Positions 25,401 through 38,073 of a DNA stretch of 64,000 bases are shown in pieces (positions within the stretch are counted from its first letter, which is position 1; every line of letters starts with the position of its first letter). The notes under the pieces were generated by a model, which made no database searches, had not been told where the DNA came from, and saw only the letters and a program-made list of their open reading frames with translations. Source of the stretch: Saccharina japonica (taxonomy: Eukaryota > Sar > Phaeophyceae > Laminariales > Laminariaceae); the NCBI GenBank assembly GCA_008828725.1, contig MEHQ01001158.1:531054-595053 (forward strand). The letters run 5' to 3'. A program made the translations under genes and the position numbers.

Positions 25401-28400
25401 CCTTATTGGGCAATTCCTCAGCTGAGAAGTATACTAATAGTCAGTAATAGTCAGTAATAGTCAGTCAACAAATATTTTGGCAAAACAAACGCTGCCTCTG
25501 TCGTAGCACGCGTCTCGCATTCGCTCGTAACGAGTATTGATACTGGTAATAGTGTGGCTTTAAAAGGGTTGATTGACCTCGCGTTTTTGGCTAGAACAGG
25601 AGAACTTGCGCTTCCTGGAAGCCGCTGACTTCACCGTTCCGGTTGAAGACCGCCTGGCGTTCGAGAGGAATGGCCACACCGTCACGCGCGGGGTGTTCTC
25701 TGAGGGACAGCTCAAGGCGCTGCGCCCGAGCATCGTAAGAGGTGACCATGGCAGTTGCTGGCGGTGGTGATGGCGGTGGTGGTGGTGGTAGTGACGGTGT
25801 GGTGGTGTACAGCAGTGGTGGTAGTTGTTGTTGATGTTGTCGGTGTTGGTTGTGGTGGTCGTTGTTGTTGTTATTGTTGTCGGTGTTGGTTATGGTGGGG
25901 GTGTTGCTGGTGGTGATGGTGGTGGTGTTGATGGTGTTTGTGTCTTTGTTCTCGCGTTAAATCATCGCCATAATATACGTGCAGTAGTGGTGACAAAACA
26001 GGCAGGCAGGCAGGCTCCAATGACTCTGGAGTGGAAAAAACAAAAAGTGGGAGGACGGGGTGGGCGCCCTAGTTTGTCGGACGCGCTGGGTACCCTATTG
26101 AATATGATTGGCTCACAGGCTCTATCTATATGCCCTAGACTGGTTCCGTAGGTCCGGATTTACTTTCTGAGGGTAAAGGTCACGGCGTACGATACAACTG
26201 TGTATGCGGCACCTTTACATCTTGCCGCAAGGTATTTTTGTCGCGTATGTCTTGTTGTATTTGTTGTTTTCGTTGTGGCTATTGTTGTTGTTTTCATTGT
26301 TGTTGTTGTTGTTGATGTCGCCGTCCCCACGTTAACCCATCGCCATAACCTAACCCTCCGTCACAACACACAGGCCCACACATTTCAGGAACGGGGTAAA
26401 TTTAACCCCCCCCCCCCCCCCCTCCTCCCCTCCTTGGCGGCACAGCTTTCGAGCGACAAGAGATGGAGGCATTACGCCAGAAGGTGTCCGTGTGGTTCGG
26501 CGACGAAACAGCGTCCGGTCTAGAGACCGCGCCTGAGCTGCGGGCGAGGCTGAAACGACTTGCCCCGGAAGAAATCCCATTCCTTCAGGTAAGACAAAGA
26601 ACCTTACACCTGTGTGGAGTAAATAAACATAGAATGCTGGCGCTGGCCAATCCTGGGTTTCTTATGCGACGCATACTATTATTAATAGTAACGTAGGGGT
26701 GCACTAGTCGTATGTTGGAGGTTTTTCTTAGGGTGGTCAGTTGAGGAGTTATATAATAATAGTTAGTCACAAACTGCCTTTGAGAAAAAAAATCACACTT
26801 GAGGTTATAACCTAATAGTAAGCAATACCATGGCCTAGGTCTAAAACGAAAAAAAAATGTGAAAACGAAACGATAAGGCACATGCCTTATTGGGCAGTTC
26901 CATCAGTCACAAAAAAAAATGCAAAAAGGGGCTATATACTATATACCAGTATTATAGAACGCGCCATTGTGGGAAAGGGTGTGTTGTACACTAAATTCAA
27001 GATATACTCAGTATTATTGCCTCGGGATTACTTGTTTCCATGTCAATCTCAGCCCGTATTTTTACGAGTATGAGTACTCGCTTTCTTAGTAGGTGCCCTG
27101 CCCTGTCCTGTCCTGTCCTGTTCTATCCTGTTCAACTGCTTGTGGACTTCACACCTCGGATATGTCACGATCTACAGTAGATCATATAGATCCTATATAT
27201 CCTGCCGTTATAATATGATGTGCTGGATCTGTTATTTGTATCCTGTGCTACAGATCCAACCCAGGAAACGTGTCCTACGTAGATCATGCCGGTTATACGG
27301 CTCCTACCTGGCAGCAGAGCTAGATCATACAGATCATACAGATCATACAGATCATCTGCCCTGAAGGGTCTACAGTAAAAAATAAAGTGGGAATCAATCA
27401 TATGTCCGAAGTATATATGCAGTGCTGTTTGCGGCGAACGGTAGACCGGCCCGACTTTTTCACGGAAGCTCAGATGGTTGATGATGAGTTTTGAAATGTT
27501 GCCTGTGGTGTTCCGGCACGAGTGACGATGCTCTGTCACGCATGTACTGAAAATCGTGGGACGTATGTGAGACGAGGCCGTTTTTTGCGTTTGGACAAGT
27601 ATAACTCTCGCCTGCTGTGGACCAATAAAGCTGGGACGGGTGAGTTGCTTGCGCGCACATGAGTTTGTTTTGTATACCCACCCCTCCACAGGATGGGGCC
27701 ACAAAACAATCACGTGTGTCGGGTTTTGCCTCTCGGATGTCCAACCAACCCCGCCGCACCCCGTGATAACCGAATAGATAGGTTGACGGCGCTGTTGTCC
27801 CAGTGACAGTACATCCGTCACGGAACTCCCGACGCTTAAACCAGTATACTACAGTAAGTCCAAAGAGGCTTTGACAGGTCAAATCTAGACTAATATATCG
27901 GGTGACGGCACTCTTGCCCCTTGACGGGCAGCCGTCAAGGAAATCCCCACACTATACTCAGTATATTACGTCTAAAGAGGGCTTTGACGGGTCAAATCTA
28001 GACGAAGATGTCGGCTGACGGCCCTCTTGCCCCGTGACGGGACAGCCGTCACGGAGCTCCCCACACCAACACTAAGTATAGCAATTCGATGCGAGTCGAC
28101 GAGGGAAAAAAAGAAAGGCCTGAAGTTTTCTCGCGATAAAAAATCAAGGCACGAACCGTAGTGGGGAGGAGAGAGAAACGCCTACTTTGTGACCCCGGAT
28201 CTGGGGTACCACTATCCCGGGGGACCATAGTAAACACTAGTAAATAGCGTGAATGTATCGTTTTTAGTGTGTACCGTAGGTCCTATTTACTATGCTCCCC
28301 CATAATAGGAAGGAGAAAGAAAGGAAGGGCGAAGTCTCAAGAGGCTTTTGGTGGGTCGAAACTAGACCGCCAGCCGACATCTTCAAGTGTGTGTGTACAT

Positions 28401-31400
28401 GCCGTAGGATATTTTTTGTGTTTTTTTGTTGCTGATGATGTCCCCCCCGACGCCTGACTGTTTTCGCGGCGCTTTTTGCCTTTTGTGGTGCAACGTGATA
28501 CCTGTTGTAGGTTTTCAACATGTTCCGAAAGGCCGGGCCGTACCGGGAGGCCGTCGAGAAAGTGGTGCTGTCTCCACGCCTTGCTCATGTCGCCGCGCAG
28601 CTCCTAGGTTGTGAACGGTAAGCGGCGGTACCGCTCTCTTGCGTGTAGATTCTCGTGGGCGATCGAGGCGAATGGCCCGTTTGGTCTGGTCGCGTGCTGT
28701 CGCGGGTATCGAGAGTCGCGCTTGGACTCGGGAGGGAGTGGTGGACATGTGACGCGGTGCACGAACGTGTTCAGAGCTCGTCCTCGCTCCTCTCTGGTAG
28801 TTTGCGCCGATAACATACCACGGTGTATGCGCAGCTGTATGCGCAGCTGTATGTGCTGTATGCGCAGCAGCGCACTGATACTGTAGCGCGATAGTGTATG
28901 GCTGAGTTCCATGCATTTTGCTGATCCGAGAAACGGGCCTATACCCCTCCGAGTGCGTCCAGTCGAATTTCCGCGTCGGCTTACGTCGCTGTGGCCGTTC
29001 GCACGCACCGCGCGCGGCGTTTTTTTGTTGTTGTACGCGGCCCTGCGTCCATCCACCGACCAGCGTGAAGCTTTACCAGGACTCCACGTTCTGCAAGCGG
29101 CCGGGAGACGGGCCCACGCGGTGGCACTCCGACCTCAACATGGCACCGCTGGACTGCAACGACTTCGTGACGGCCTGGATACCCCTAGAGCCGGTACCGG
29201 CCAGAAAGGAGGGCGGCTCCCCTCTGGTCTTCGCCAGCAGGTTTGACTTGACGGCTTTGGGAAGCCCCTTTTGCTTGATTGATGTCCTCTCCTCGTCTTG
29301 CGCAACCCATGTCTACTGCCTTGGCGGTGGCATCTCCCGTTTGGTTCGGTACTGCTCGCTTTTGAGAGCGATCACACGAACCTAAGTCATCTGATTGGCC
29401 CAAATCCTTCCGTACGCACCGAACTATGTCCATAAATATAAGGAACGTTTGTATATTGATATGAATGTAAACTGTGCTTGTATTCCGGGTCAAAGTGGTA
29501 TTTCGGATTGCCCCGCTTGGCTGAAGCTCACCATGGAAATGCTGTCGCTTTTCGCGAGAAGGTCCCACCGCGACTTCGCGCTCAACCATTGGCTGGACGC
29601 TAAACTGCTGAAAGACTTGTCCGGAAGGTACAGGGAGAAGGACCACGCGCCCCTGTCCGCAGGTGAGCCGGTCGTGGCTATCGCGTCATCGCAGAGGGGA
29701 GTTAGGAGCCATGGGGGATGATCTTCCACGAAAAGGGTTACCCCCCATGGGTTAGGAGTTGACCAGTTATTCGACACTCGTATGGTTGATGTCAGCGTGC
29801 GACACCAAAATGAACCCGGCTGGTTCTTAGCTTCTTTTTATTTTTATGTTGGGTGTACCGTAGGTCCTGTTTACTACACTAAGGCCCTCCGTAATAATAT
29901 GAATAATACACTATTAATAGTGCAGTACTAAAGGCGTTAAGTGGTGTTGCGAACGTTACGGTACTGTTTTGCTCTCCGCGTTCGATGGTGGGTGGGTGGG
30001 TGTGGGTCGGAGCAGGTGATATAACGTGGCACCACGGGTGGACGCTGCACAGCTCTCCGGGCAACGCGAGGGATGAACCCCGGACGGCCTTCGCCATCAG
30101 CTACCTGCGGGACGGTACCCGCCTCCTCTCTGATTCTACCGGGTGCGTAATGTACTGCGTGGTAATGCCGTTAATAGCTGTACATTTATTTATAGAATCG
30201 CCTAGGCTAACCCCCGCCTCGATGTAGATACCCCCGTCGTTTTGTTTTTCCCTGGGCAGTGGCGGGGTCCGTTTTAATGCTGTGTTTTGGTCTCGTTTGC
30301 TCGATGGACAGCCGAAGCTCGTCAATATAAAGCAGTACTGCTGTAGTTCGAACTACTGCTGTACTTCGCGTTGCTGTTAATAGCTGTATATTTGTTGCTG
30401 CTGTGTGCCTATTAGTAGACCTGCTATCTACCGTACAGCAGTGATGCTGCATACGGTATCTGGTTGTGCTCCTCTAGCCTATTTTGTATATACATGTATG
30501 TACGTATATGGTCTTGTGCATTTCTGGTGATGTGCACCTACCGTTGTACTTCTACTACTGTTGTACGTTCAACTACTACTACTGTCGTTGTATCATACGT
30601 CTGTTGTTGTTGTTGTGCGTCTACTACTACTGCTCACTTACGTGGTACTTCTACTGTTGTTGGGACGTTGTACATCTACTGCTGCTGCTGCGCTTGAGCA
30701 TCTACTGCCTCACACCTGCTGCAAAAGTTATCCTACTCTATGAAGATCACCGCGCGCAGTCCCTCAATGAATGCTATGCCTACACATCATATCATACGTC
30801 TTCCCACAGGGCCAGTACGTAGTGTTTACCGCTTGGAGCGGCTTCGACTAAATGGTTGGCAGTTCACTCCAACTCCTCACTACGTCTTCATCCCGGGAAA
30901 TTTCCCGGGGTTAGAAATGTTATAGGTTTATGGTCTGAAGCCGAGTACATTTCAACCGCTTTATCGATGTTGGGACCACGCACTACAGCTTACGGATTAC
31001 GGTTCGGGTTACATTGGGTTAGTCTCTGTTCGTTTCGTACACAGGTTACAGCAGTATATCAACTGTCAACCATTCTCTCGCATACGTTATATATGCATCC
31101 CTTGGACTAAGGACTATTCGGCCCTTCATACTTTTTTTCCCCGCATAGGGTTTATAACCCATTTAGAACTGAAAAATGATCCCACACTTATTCCAAGTAT
31201 TTTGTCCCTAAATACGTGGGACCAGTTCTTAACCCATTTCAGAACTGAAAAAAAATGCCCCACACTTATTCCAAGTAGTTTGTTCCCAAATTCGTGGGAC
31301 CAGTTCTTAAGGGGTCAAGGGGTTAATCAAATTTTGTTTTCGACCAAAAAACAAACCATACATACGAGTATGTACGATATGTGTGTGTGTTCTTCACATT

Positions 31401-31908
31401 ACACCTTCCTTTCTACCCGTCGACATCCAGCACACCCAGTGTCCGTGCCGATTCTTCATCCTAAAAAGGTACCAGTTCTGTGGTCACAAAACTACGACAC
31501 AGAGATACTACGCTCAGTGCAGTAAGCAGAGCAGACAATGCAATGCCATATACGACAGGCAAGACCTACCCTGCTAGCAATCCAGGTGCATGCGAGAGAA
31601 AAAGAGAAAAAAAGAAAAAAAAGCGAAAAGGAAAAATACTAAAAAGTAAACATACTGAAGTATACGCAACTGCAGTTGTACTGCAAAGCTACGAATTTCC
31701 CAGGAGCGAAACCGGCTTCTTCTCTGAACCGACTTCTCCCCGATTGCCGCGCGGGCGTGCGTCCTTGCGCTTCAGGAGAAAGCCCGACCCCGAGGATAAA
31801 TGGAGCTACGGAGACTGGGCTAAGGAGCTGCCTCCAGGAGGCGTTATTGAGCACCCTTCGGTTCCTCTCGTATGGAACGGCGGGAAGCCCCTGAGTTCAA
31901 AAAGATGA
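22476..31908 (+). CDS. Phytanoyl-CoA dioxygenase (PhyH) family protein, eight exons
   Basis: Non-haem Fe(II)/2-oxoglutarate dioxygenase of the PhyH family, which hydroxylates lipids or small molecules; the substrate cannot be told. Exons by splice sites and phase: 22476-22847, 25600-25741, 26446-26588, 28511-28617, 29064-29240, 29562-29662, 30016-30142, 31704-31908 (stop TGA). All junction phases agree, giving 457 aa. Residues 1-124 are a disordered Ser/Thr/Arg-rich extension ending in an Asp run; the catalytic domain follows. The HxD pair is WHSD (about H276 and D278), the distal ligand is in TLHSSPGN (about H359), and R370 fits the 2-oxoglutarate arginine. Typical family stretches are VLSPRLAHVAAQLLG, LYQDSTFCK, FVTAWIPLEPV and SHRDFAL; the C-terminus (WSYGDWAKELPPG, HPSVPLVW) also fits. 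The first exon is joined to the second by phase only, so the N-terminus is the least certain part. Introns hold a nested MITE pair (about 23.9-24.4 kb), a SINE (24.55 kb) and GT-rich arrays. Confidence 0.9.
23912..24384. mobile_element. Long hairpin element C, Harbinger-like
   Basis: Nearly the whole 473 bp folds back: GGCCGACTCTTATGGGATCG at 23912 pairs with the far end, and the centre has two AATCGAAACAGG palindromes. It is flanked by TTA on both sides. It is inserted within a GGGGGACC-type MITE whose halves lie at about 23880-23911 and 24385-24450. It lies in intron 1 of the dioxygenase gene. Confidence 0.78.
24550..24892 (+). mobile_element. tRNA-headed SINE in a dioxygenase intron
   Basis: A-box region GGTCTAGTGGTTACCGTC is intact, but the B-box is replaced by about 20 bp of other sequence, so the copy is probably dead. 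The body and the GATGATGAATGGGATAG tail match the family. Confidence 0.65.
25080..25195. repeat. ATATATCGAAAGTTCGATAT tandem palindromes
   Basis: Four palindromic units of about 24 bp in intron 1 of the dioxygenase gene; possibly a small foldback element. Confidence 0.6.
25755..25935. repeat. GGTGGT/GTTGTT low-complexity tract
   Basis: Purine/T-rich GGT and GTT triplets starting 14 bp after the donor of dioxygenase exon 25600-25741. Confidence 0.75.
27148..27370 (+). repeat. GATC-rich repeat family member
   Basis: Core order: AGATCCTA.AT.TGCCGTTATAATATG, GATCCAACCCAGGAAACG, ATGCCGGTTATACGGCTCC, GAGCTAGATCATACAGATC, then GATC-rich runs. It starts with CACACCTCGGATA. Other members: 37515-37790, 42658-43205, 49728-50105, 50210-50490, 62283-62560 and 62735-62985 (minus). 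Confidence 0.6.
27780..28080. repeat. Tandem repeat of about 115 bp, three units
   Basis: Units begin near 27780, 27900 and 28014, sharing CTTGCCCC.TGACGG, CAGCCGTCACGGA, CTCCCCACAC and GCTTTGACGGGTCAAATCTAG. Related pieces occur at 28326-28375 and 38130-38640. Confidence 0.7.
28082..28340 (+). mobile_element. SINE body, head lost, split by a MITE
   Basis: Starts in the body (GCGAGTCGACGAGGGAAAA), reads to GACCCCGGATCTGG, is interrupted by the MITE 28216-28305 and resumes at GGAGAAAGAAAGGAAGGGCG. Confidence 0.6.
28216..28305. mobile_element. GGGGGACC-type MITE inserted in a SINE
   Basis: A compact copy with arms GGGGACCATAGTAAA and TTTACTATGCTCCCC. It splits a SINE body (28082-28215 and 28306-28340) at the place where the intact SINE at 12.5 kb reads CTATTAATA. 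Confidence 0.65.
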
Positions 31909-34029
31909 CGACCGGATGATGATGATGTCGTCCATTTTTTTTTTCGGCGTTTTTTTTTGTTGTTTTTGGTGGTGCTGTGTTCGTGGTTTGTAAACGCTCG
32001 CTGCCGCCGGTGAAGTTGCCGGTGGGCATGAATCGAAGCGCTTTTGCTTGTTGCTATTAATAGCTGTTGCAGATCGTGATTCGCGGATTAGATGGCAGGG
32101 CTGTGTGAAGTGGAGCTACTGAACTGGATTTTTAAGATATTTCGGTAAAAAGCCGATCACTCGAGTTTATTAAGTGAATCGGCCTACTTGGAAAAAATTG
32201 AATAACATGGACAAGCGAAAGAAAAAGCCCCAGTCATATCCCCGCACGGCTGGCGAGGGGGGGGGGCAACAGAGCCGGTAAAAAAACGTTATGAATAAAT
32301 CGCAAGACGATCGCAACTACTTTTCGATATCGATGTCGATTTCGATTGAATTGTACGAGTGAAATCGCATGAATCGAATGAATTTCACTGCCCTATTACA
32401 TGGAGCAAGGCAGCTCTTCCCTTGGTCACTCGTCTCCTCCGAGGTGAATAAAGTGAGGCATCGTACCTTTGACGCATGCTACGGTGGCCTGCATGCAGGT
32501 GCACCATGTATTTTCTTAGGGTGGTCACTTGATTATCTTGATTATAGTATAGGAGCTCTAGACCTCACCCAAAACCTACTATTAATAAGTTGATATTTCC
32601 CTACTTTTACTAACAATATTTGGTCCTATTTACTAGTGTTTACTATGGTCCCCCGCAATAATATTATTATCACGAGGGGTCGCTCTTTTTTGAGCGCAAA
32701 CGTTTACGTTTCTCGCAGCCCCCAAAGGATAATCAAGTGAGGTACTTAACTGATTCTCGCTTATATATGCGACTTCTAGTTCCCCGATTTTTTGTGCGGT
32801 AACGAGTTTTTGTGCGGTATTGGCGAGTTAACCTAGACACTGAGAATAATAAACAATCACACGAACACCAAGAAAAAAAAAAATGCCAGACGCAGTACCA
32901 GGTACTCATCGATTGCCAGATCTCGGTCGATTTTCCGTGCAGGAATGGCAGGAATTAAAGGGCGCACTCGTCTGCAGACTTTCCGTAGTTATATTTTCAC
33001 AAAAGGGCTAAACATGGGTCATGATGACCTCTCTCTGCAGATTTCCCTAAATAGTTGTATTACTATCATCAGAGACGGCGACTACTTACAGCCCATGGAC
33101 TATCAATAGCTGTACCAGTAGAACTTAAGTGCAGTCCACACGAAGACTATTAACAAATCGTCCGGTAACATCTTGGATCAATGTACGGGCGTAGAACCCC
33201 TACCCCCAAACCTGACCACACCATTAACAATAGTGACCTGCAAAATTCTCAGAAACATTTTGCCGGACGAAATGCTAATACTATAGGTCCACCTCCATTT
33301 TGAGTGATTTATTGTTCTAGGGGGTAGAGGTGAAACGGGGGTGCCCAATAGACTGACTAAACCTCCATTTTGATTGGTCAAACACCTCTACCCCGATCCC
33401 ACCTGGAGGACCAGATCTCATTTGGCACCCCGCTCAAGTATATAGGGTTGGGGTTAGGGTTAGCGGAATAGCGTGTGGACTGCAGTTGAGAGTTGCAGTC
33501 CATGGACGGTAAATAGTTGCTCTCCTCTGCAGATTTCCCTTGTTGTACTCATACTATACTATTTCCAGGGCTGTTCACGGAGCATATTAACCTCTGCAGA
33601 TTCCCCTGTAGGTACATTATTTTCAGGTCTCTTCACGAATCATGACCTCTGCAGATTTTCCTTTTTATTTTTTCGTCAGGGCTCTTGACGGGTCATGAAC
33701 CGGCCCGCGGGTCGGGTCAGGATTTGTTTTACTTATGATATTGTCATGCATGCGCCTGATCGGGCTGGGTCGGGTCGCCCCTACCCGACTAGACCCGACC
33801 TGACCCTCGAGGTTTGACGCGACCCCTAAACAGCCATGCATGGTCGTTGTATCCAAGGGTATGCGACAAAAAGAGAAAACGACCTGTCACTCCTAGGAAG
33901 GTCAGAATGAAAAACAAACCGGATCGCTGTGATCACAGGACGAAATGAGCGAAAACCATTTTTGTTTCGTGTTTTGTTCCATTTGTTTCACTTGGTTTTA
34001 GAGACCCCCCTCTTTGTTTTCGCTGGTAG

Positions 34030-35420
34030 GGGGGGGGGGGTACTCAATGTTTGCACTGGGCGACGTATCCATATGAACCGATGAGACCCTCGCATCCGCT
34101 ACAATCCGGACGGATGCGCAAAGGGTGCACCACACGCAGCAGACAGTGCTTGCACCAGAGGCGCGAAAGCCGATACCAGTGAAGTATTGGGCGATCGCAT
34201 GGATGCGTGAGCGCGCTGTGGCTTTCATCCGATGCTACAGGAAACCCGCCTCGATGAGCGCGTCACTGTTGCATATGGACGACAGACTTCATGAGGGAGG
34301 GGAGGGGGCAGAAGGGCTCGAAAGAGGGGGGGTGTAGCTCATTTGGCAGCGCCAGTAAGGTCCATATGACCCAGTAGACCGCTCGGCATGGCTCTGTCAC
34401 ACAGCGCCGACGAGAGCGGCGTGATGGGTTTTCACATACAGCAAACCAGGCAGACAGAGTTGCTTGCATCCAGAGCGCGAATACGCCGTGTAAAGGTGAT
34501 TCCGCGAGGTTCGCATGGAGGAAGTGATCTGTCAATCCGCTAGGATATGAACCCTCTGAAGACGGAATGCACTATGACGACAAGCTTCAATACGTGAAAT
34601 TTAAATTTCTGGTTTGGACCACTTTCGCCGGAGACAGCAATGAGTTTTACGTAATGTAACCATGCCTCGCGGCACTAACGCCCTACCATAATTAAACGAT
34701 CTTTGAAGTGATAATCGAACCATTCCCCTGTGGCGGAACAAAGGTTCGCACAGCACTCGCACCGCGACTAATATGTATCTAGACTCGCGAAACCCGAGGC
34801 CCAGCTTGGTGACCCGCCAAGAAAAAAATAACAAAGAAAAACAAACGGCACCCCTGGTTGCTAGCTGCAATCGACGCAGTGCGCGTGTTTTACCAGACGC
34901 GCTTTCGCAACCGCAGCGACGCGACGCCGAGAGCCCAACCTAAAATATACCATAATATTATTAGGGGGCGGGGGGTGTATCTCATATTTGTGGCACGCCG
35001 ACATATAACCAATAGATCCCCTCGCAGTCCCTACAATGCCCGGACGGAGCCGCTGGGATTTTCAAACCATGCACCGACATTCGTATCACCCAAGCGGCGA
35101 AACGCCGGTATATTTGGGCCGAAAGTCCAATGGAGAGCCGCATCACCTGCAAAAAACCGCCTCCAGACTGGCGGCACTTGCAATATGGACGCATGCGGTC
35201 TTCGCGAGAACTGAGTGAATTAAATATCTTGGTGTTGCCACCTCCACGGAGAGCAGCAAATGGGTTACATGCCAAAACTGCGCCTCGCGGCCGACACCGT
35301 TCACCCAGTATTAACAATACTTAGACACATAAGAATAGCGTACCAACCATTCCTCTGTGCCGGAGAACAAAGATTCTCTACAGCTGGCCAGCATCCCGCA
35401 CAACATGATCTACTCGACCC
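34030..35420 (+). repeat. Diverged copies of the GACCCTCGCATCC dispersed repeat
   Basis: Three diverged copies follow one another (about 34030, 34330 and 34970), each with ...TATGAACC/GACC, CTACAAT.C.GGACGG and CATATGGACG-type stretches. No gene is visible; the open frames here are not conserved between copies. Confidence 0.5.
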
Positions 35421-36748
35421 CAGCTTTGTCCTCTGACCGCCAAAAAAAATAACAAAAAAAACTCACCGCCTAGTTGAGCTAGCTCTCCCAGCCGAGTGCG
35501 TGTTATTACAGCGCTCGTGGGCTAAACTGGCGACGGCCAACTCCAATCCTACGTAATATATCGATACATTATACAGGGGTACTAGGGGGGAGGAGGGGCG
35601 GGGGCGGGGGCAGGGGGAGAGGGGGGGGGAGGCGTACTACATTTGTTGCTTGCCTTAGTCATTTGACCATTATGGATGCAGGGGGACGGCGGGCCGTAGT
35701 GAGGAGATTCTGGCGGATTCAGATACGCGCACACCCTTGCTGTACCCGGAATGATGCTCGATGATTACGAAGCGAAGCGGGTTGGTCATACACACGGCCG
35801 CCTAACCTATACCTGACCCTAACGTTTACCTAACATTTACTCGCTCTGTCCGGGAATATTTTCCCTCTTTCAGCTCTTACGCGTATGAATAATCTTGCTG
35901 CAAGTTGATATACTTTTTGGTTCTGCTTTAAATCCCCCCCCCCCCCCCCATTTGGACTGCTGTAATACGAATATCCTGGCTGCAACTTGATACAGCTTGG
36001 GTAGTTTGAGTTCCAGTAGTTATTTTGGCGTGTTGTGATTGGTTGGAACTTTCAATCAATTGCCGTATTCGGGAAAATAAGACAGACGGACAGACACACA
36101 CTTTCGAAGTTTTGCTTTTAGACCCCCCAGTAACCTGGGGAACAAAACCACCCGTACCAGGCTCTCGTTGGTTGTCAACGTCACAAAAGGTTTGCGAAAC
36201 AAAAGTGCGGTCTCGGGATTTTTGTGCTGGCCCCTGGTGAAGAACGCCTGCCCATATACTGGCAACCCCTTTGTTTTATGTGGTCAAAATCGAATTTATT
36301 CATTCCCATAGTTTAGAAGGCTGAATTCGGATGTAGCATTTGTTGTGCAATATTTTCAGTCTATTTTCTCCCTACATTTCGGATTTTTAGAGTTCCCCGT
36401 GGTAGTTTTTTTTTGCGGTTCCGGTCGGTTTTTTCGAGCGGTTTCTACATTTTGCGCTATTACCGGGACGTCCGCTCTGAAATCCGAGGCATTCCACATA
36501 CCCCTAAATAAAACGGAGATGTATTCCAGCTGCCAGAGTGGTAGGGGGGCCTGTTGACCTCTGAGGTTAAACCATAAATCCCACAGAATGAAATAAATAT
36601 ATACAAGAAGCCGGAGACTCCCGCCGTTCGACCGAAAATGCCCGTCTTTTGGTTTTTGTTTACGTTTTGGCTCCATCAATGAGCGTACAAAGTTGACGAC
36701 AGATACAAACAAATTACCCACCAGCGCGCAAGTGTACGTACGTATACC

Positions 36749-36992
36749 TAGCAGCAGCAGCACCACCACCACCACTACCACCAGCAGCGGCAGCAGCGGC
36801 CGCAGTAGCAGCGGCGGCAGCAGCAGCAGCATCGGTGGCAACGGCAGCAGTCTTTTGACCGCGACCACGGGCAACGATATAACGGCGGCCCATGAACGCC
36901 TCGCGCGGTCCTTCGGGCGGGCGGACTCGCTACACGCGGCCCATGAACGCCTCGCGCGGTCCTTCGGGCGGGCGGACTCGCTACAACAGTAG
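36749..36992 (+). CDS. Open frame with a perfectly duplicated helical peptide
   Basis: A frame with no ATG and a possible acceptor (CCTAG) at 36748. It reads through a Ser/Thr/Gly run from CAG/CCA repeats, then AAHERLARSFGRADSL twice in a row, then QQ and TAG. The repeated unit is about 51 bp at 36884-36985 and the copies match almost exactly, so the duplication is recent. The unit would form a short amphipathic basic helix. There is no homology I recognise; it may be the end of a plus-strand gene lying in the convergent spacer. Confidence 0.3.
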
Positions 36993-37514
36993 GTCCCTTA
37001 TTTGGGTGTGCGTGTGTGCATGTATGTGTATCGCGAAACTTGTCGTGACGCTCCAGTCCATGGTGGCGCCGCAGGAAAAGAAAAAAGAGCGGGGCGCAAT
37101 CTCTAGTTCGGCTCTTGACCCTGGTCTCTTGCCTCGTCCTGTGTTGTTGCGCGCGGAGGGAAAGGGGGCACGTTACACGCTCAGCTGTTAAAAAGTGTCA
37201 CGGTTAGCTGGAGGAGGCGGCGGGGGGTGTACTCGTGTCATGCGTGGCCGTGGTCGTATGGCCATAGACCCTCACATCCCTACAATCCCGGGACGGAGCA
37301 CTTTCGGAGTTTCACCGACCAGGAAGACATCGCTTGCACCAAGCCCAAAGCGCCGTGGGGTGTTGTGCGAGCCGCATGGAACATGAGCTGCATCCTGCTA
37401 AGAACCCCTTGTGAGGCGGATTTTCTTGTGTTTGCACGACAGCGTCGAATGGGGGTGCGTGGGCTCTCTAAATTGGCGCAAGTGCAGCACAGGACACCTA
37501 TTGTTCGTACAAAT

Positions 37515-37790
37515 ATTCCACACGTCGGATAGATCGGATAGATCATCTACAGATAGATCAGATAGATCGTGTAGATCCTAACTTGCGGTTATGATATATT
37601 GTGCAGGATCTATGTACAGTTGAATAGATACAACCCAGGATACATGCCCTATGATATAGACCATACAGGTTAGACGGCTCCCAACCGGCAAAATGAGCTA
37701 GATCATACAGATCATACAGATCAGGGATACATCTACTAATAGTCCTGAAATATCTAGATCGTGGGAGTGGGGATGATCTATCTGATCTGT
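37515..37790 (+). repeat. GATC-rich repeat family member
   Basis: Starts CACACGTCGGATAGATC; core CTAACTTGCGGTTATGATAT, CAACCCAGGATACATG and GGTTAGACGGCTCCCA; ends in GATC-rich sequence. It lies in the convergent spacer. Confidence 0.6.
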
Positions 37791-37849
37791 GCATCTATCC
37801 CTCCACCGCTGCCAGTAAACGTTTGTTTGTTTCCCACCACTATTGCGGG

Positions 37850-37990
37850 GGTCCATAGTAAATACTAGTAATACTAGTCAATAGGACAAAATATGGTTAC
37901 AGTAGTAATGGTCAAAAATAGGTAAATATACATGTTTTTGAGTGCACCATAGGTCCTATTTACTAGTGTTTACTATGGCCAACCGTAATA
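37850..37990. mobile_element. GGGGGACC-type MITE copy
   Basis: Inverted ends GGGGGTCCATAGTAAATAC and the complement near 37979, with the family's AT-rich centre. It lies in the spacer downstream of the dynein gene. Confidence 0.6.
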
Positions 37991-38008
37991 ACATACACGG
38001 TGCAATCT

Positions 38009-38073
38009 GGGTGGAACTGTAAGGACCGTTCGATCTTCAAATGTACACCCCAACGGTCCTTACATTTCCGTCC
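38009..38073. mobile_element. 65-bp palindromic MITE (GTAAGGACC type)
   Basis: Arms GGAACTGTAAGGACCGTT and AACGGTCCTTACATTTCC. Sister copies lie at 1165-1231 and, more diverged, about 5818-5899. Confidence 0.6.
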
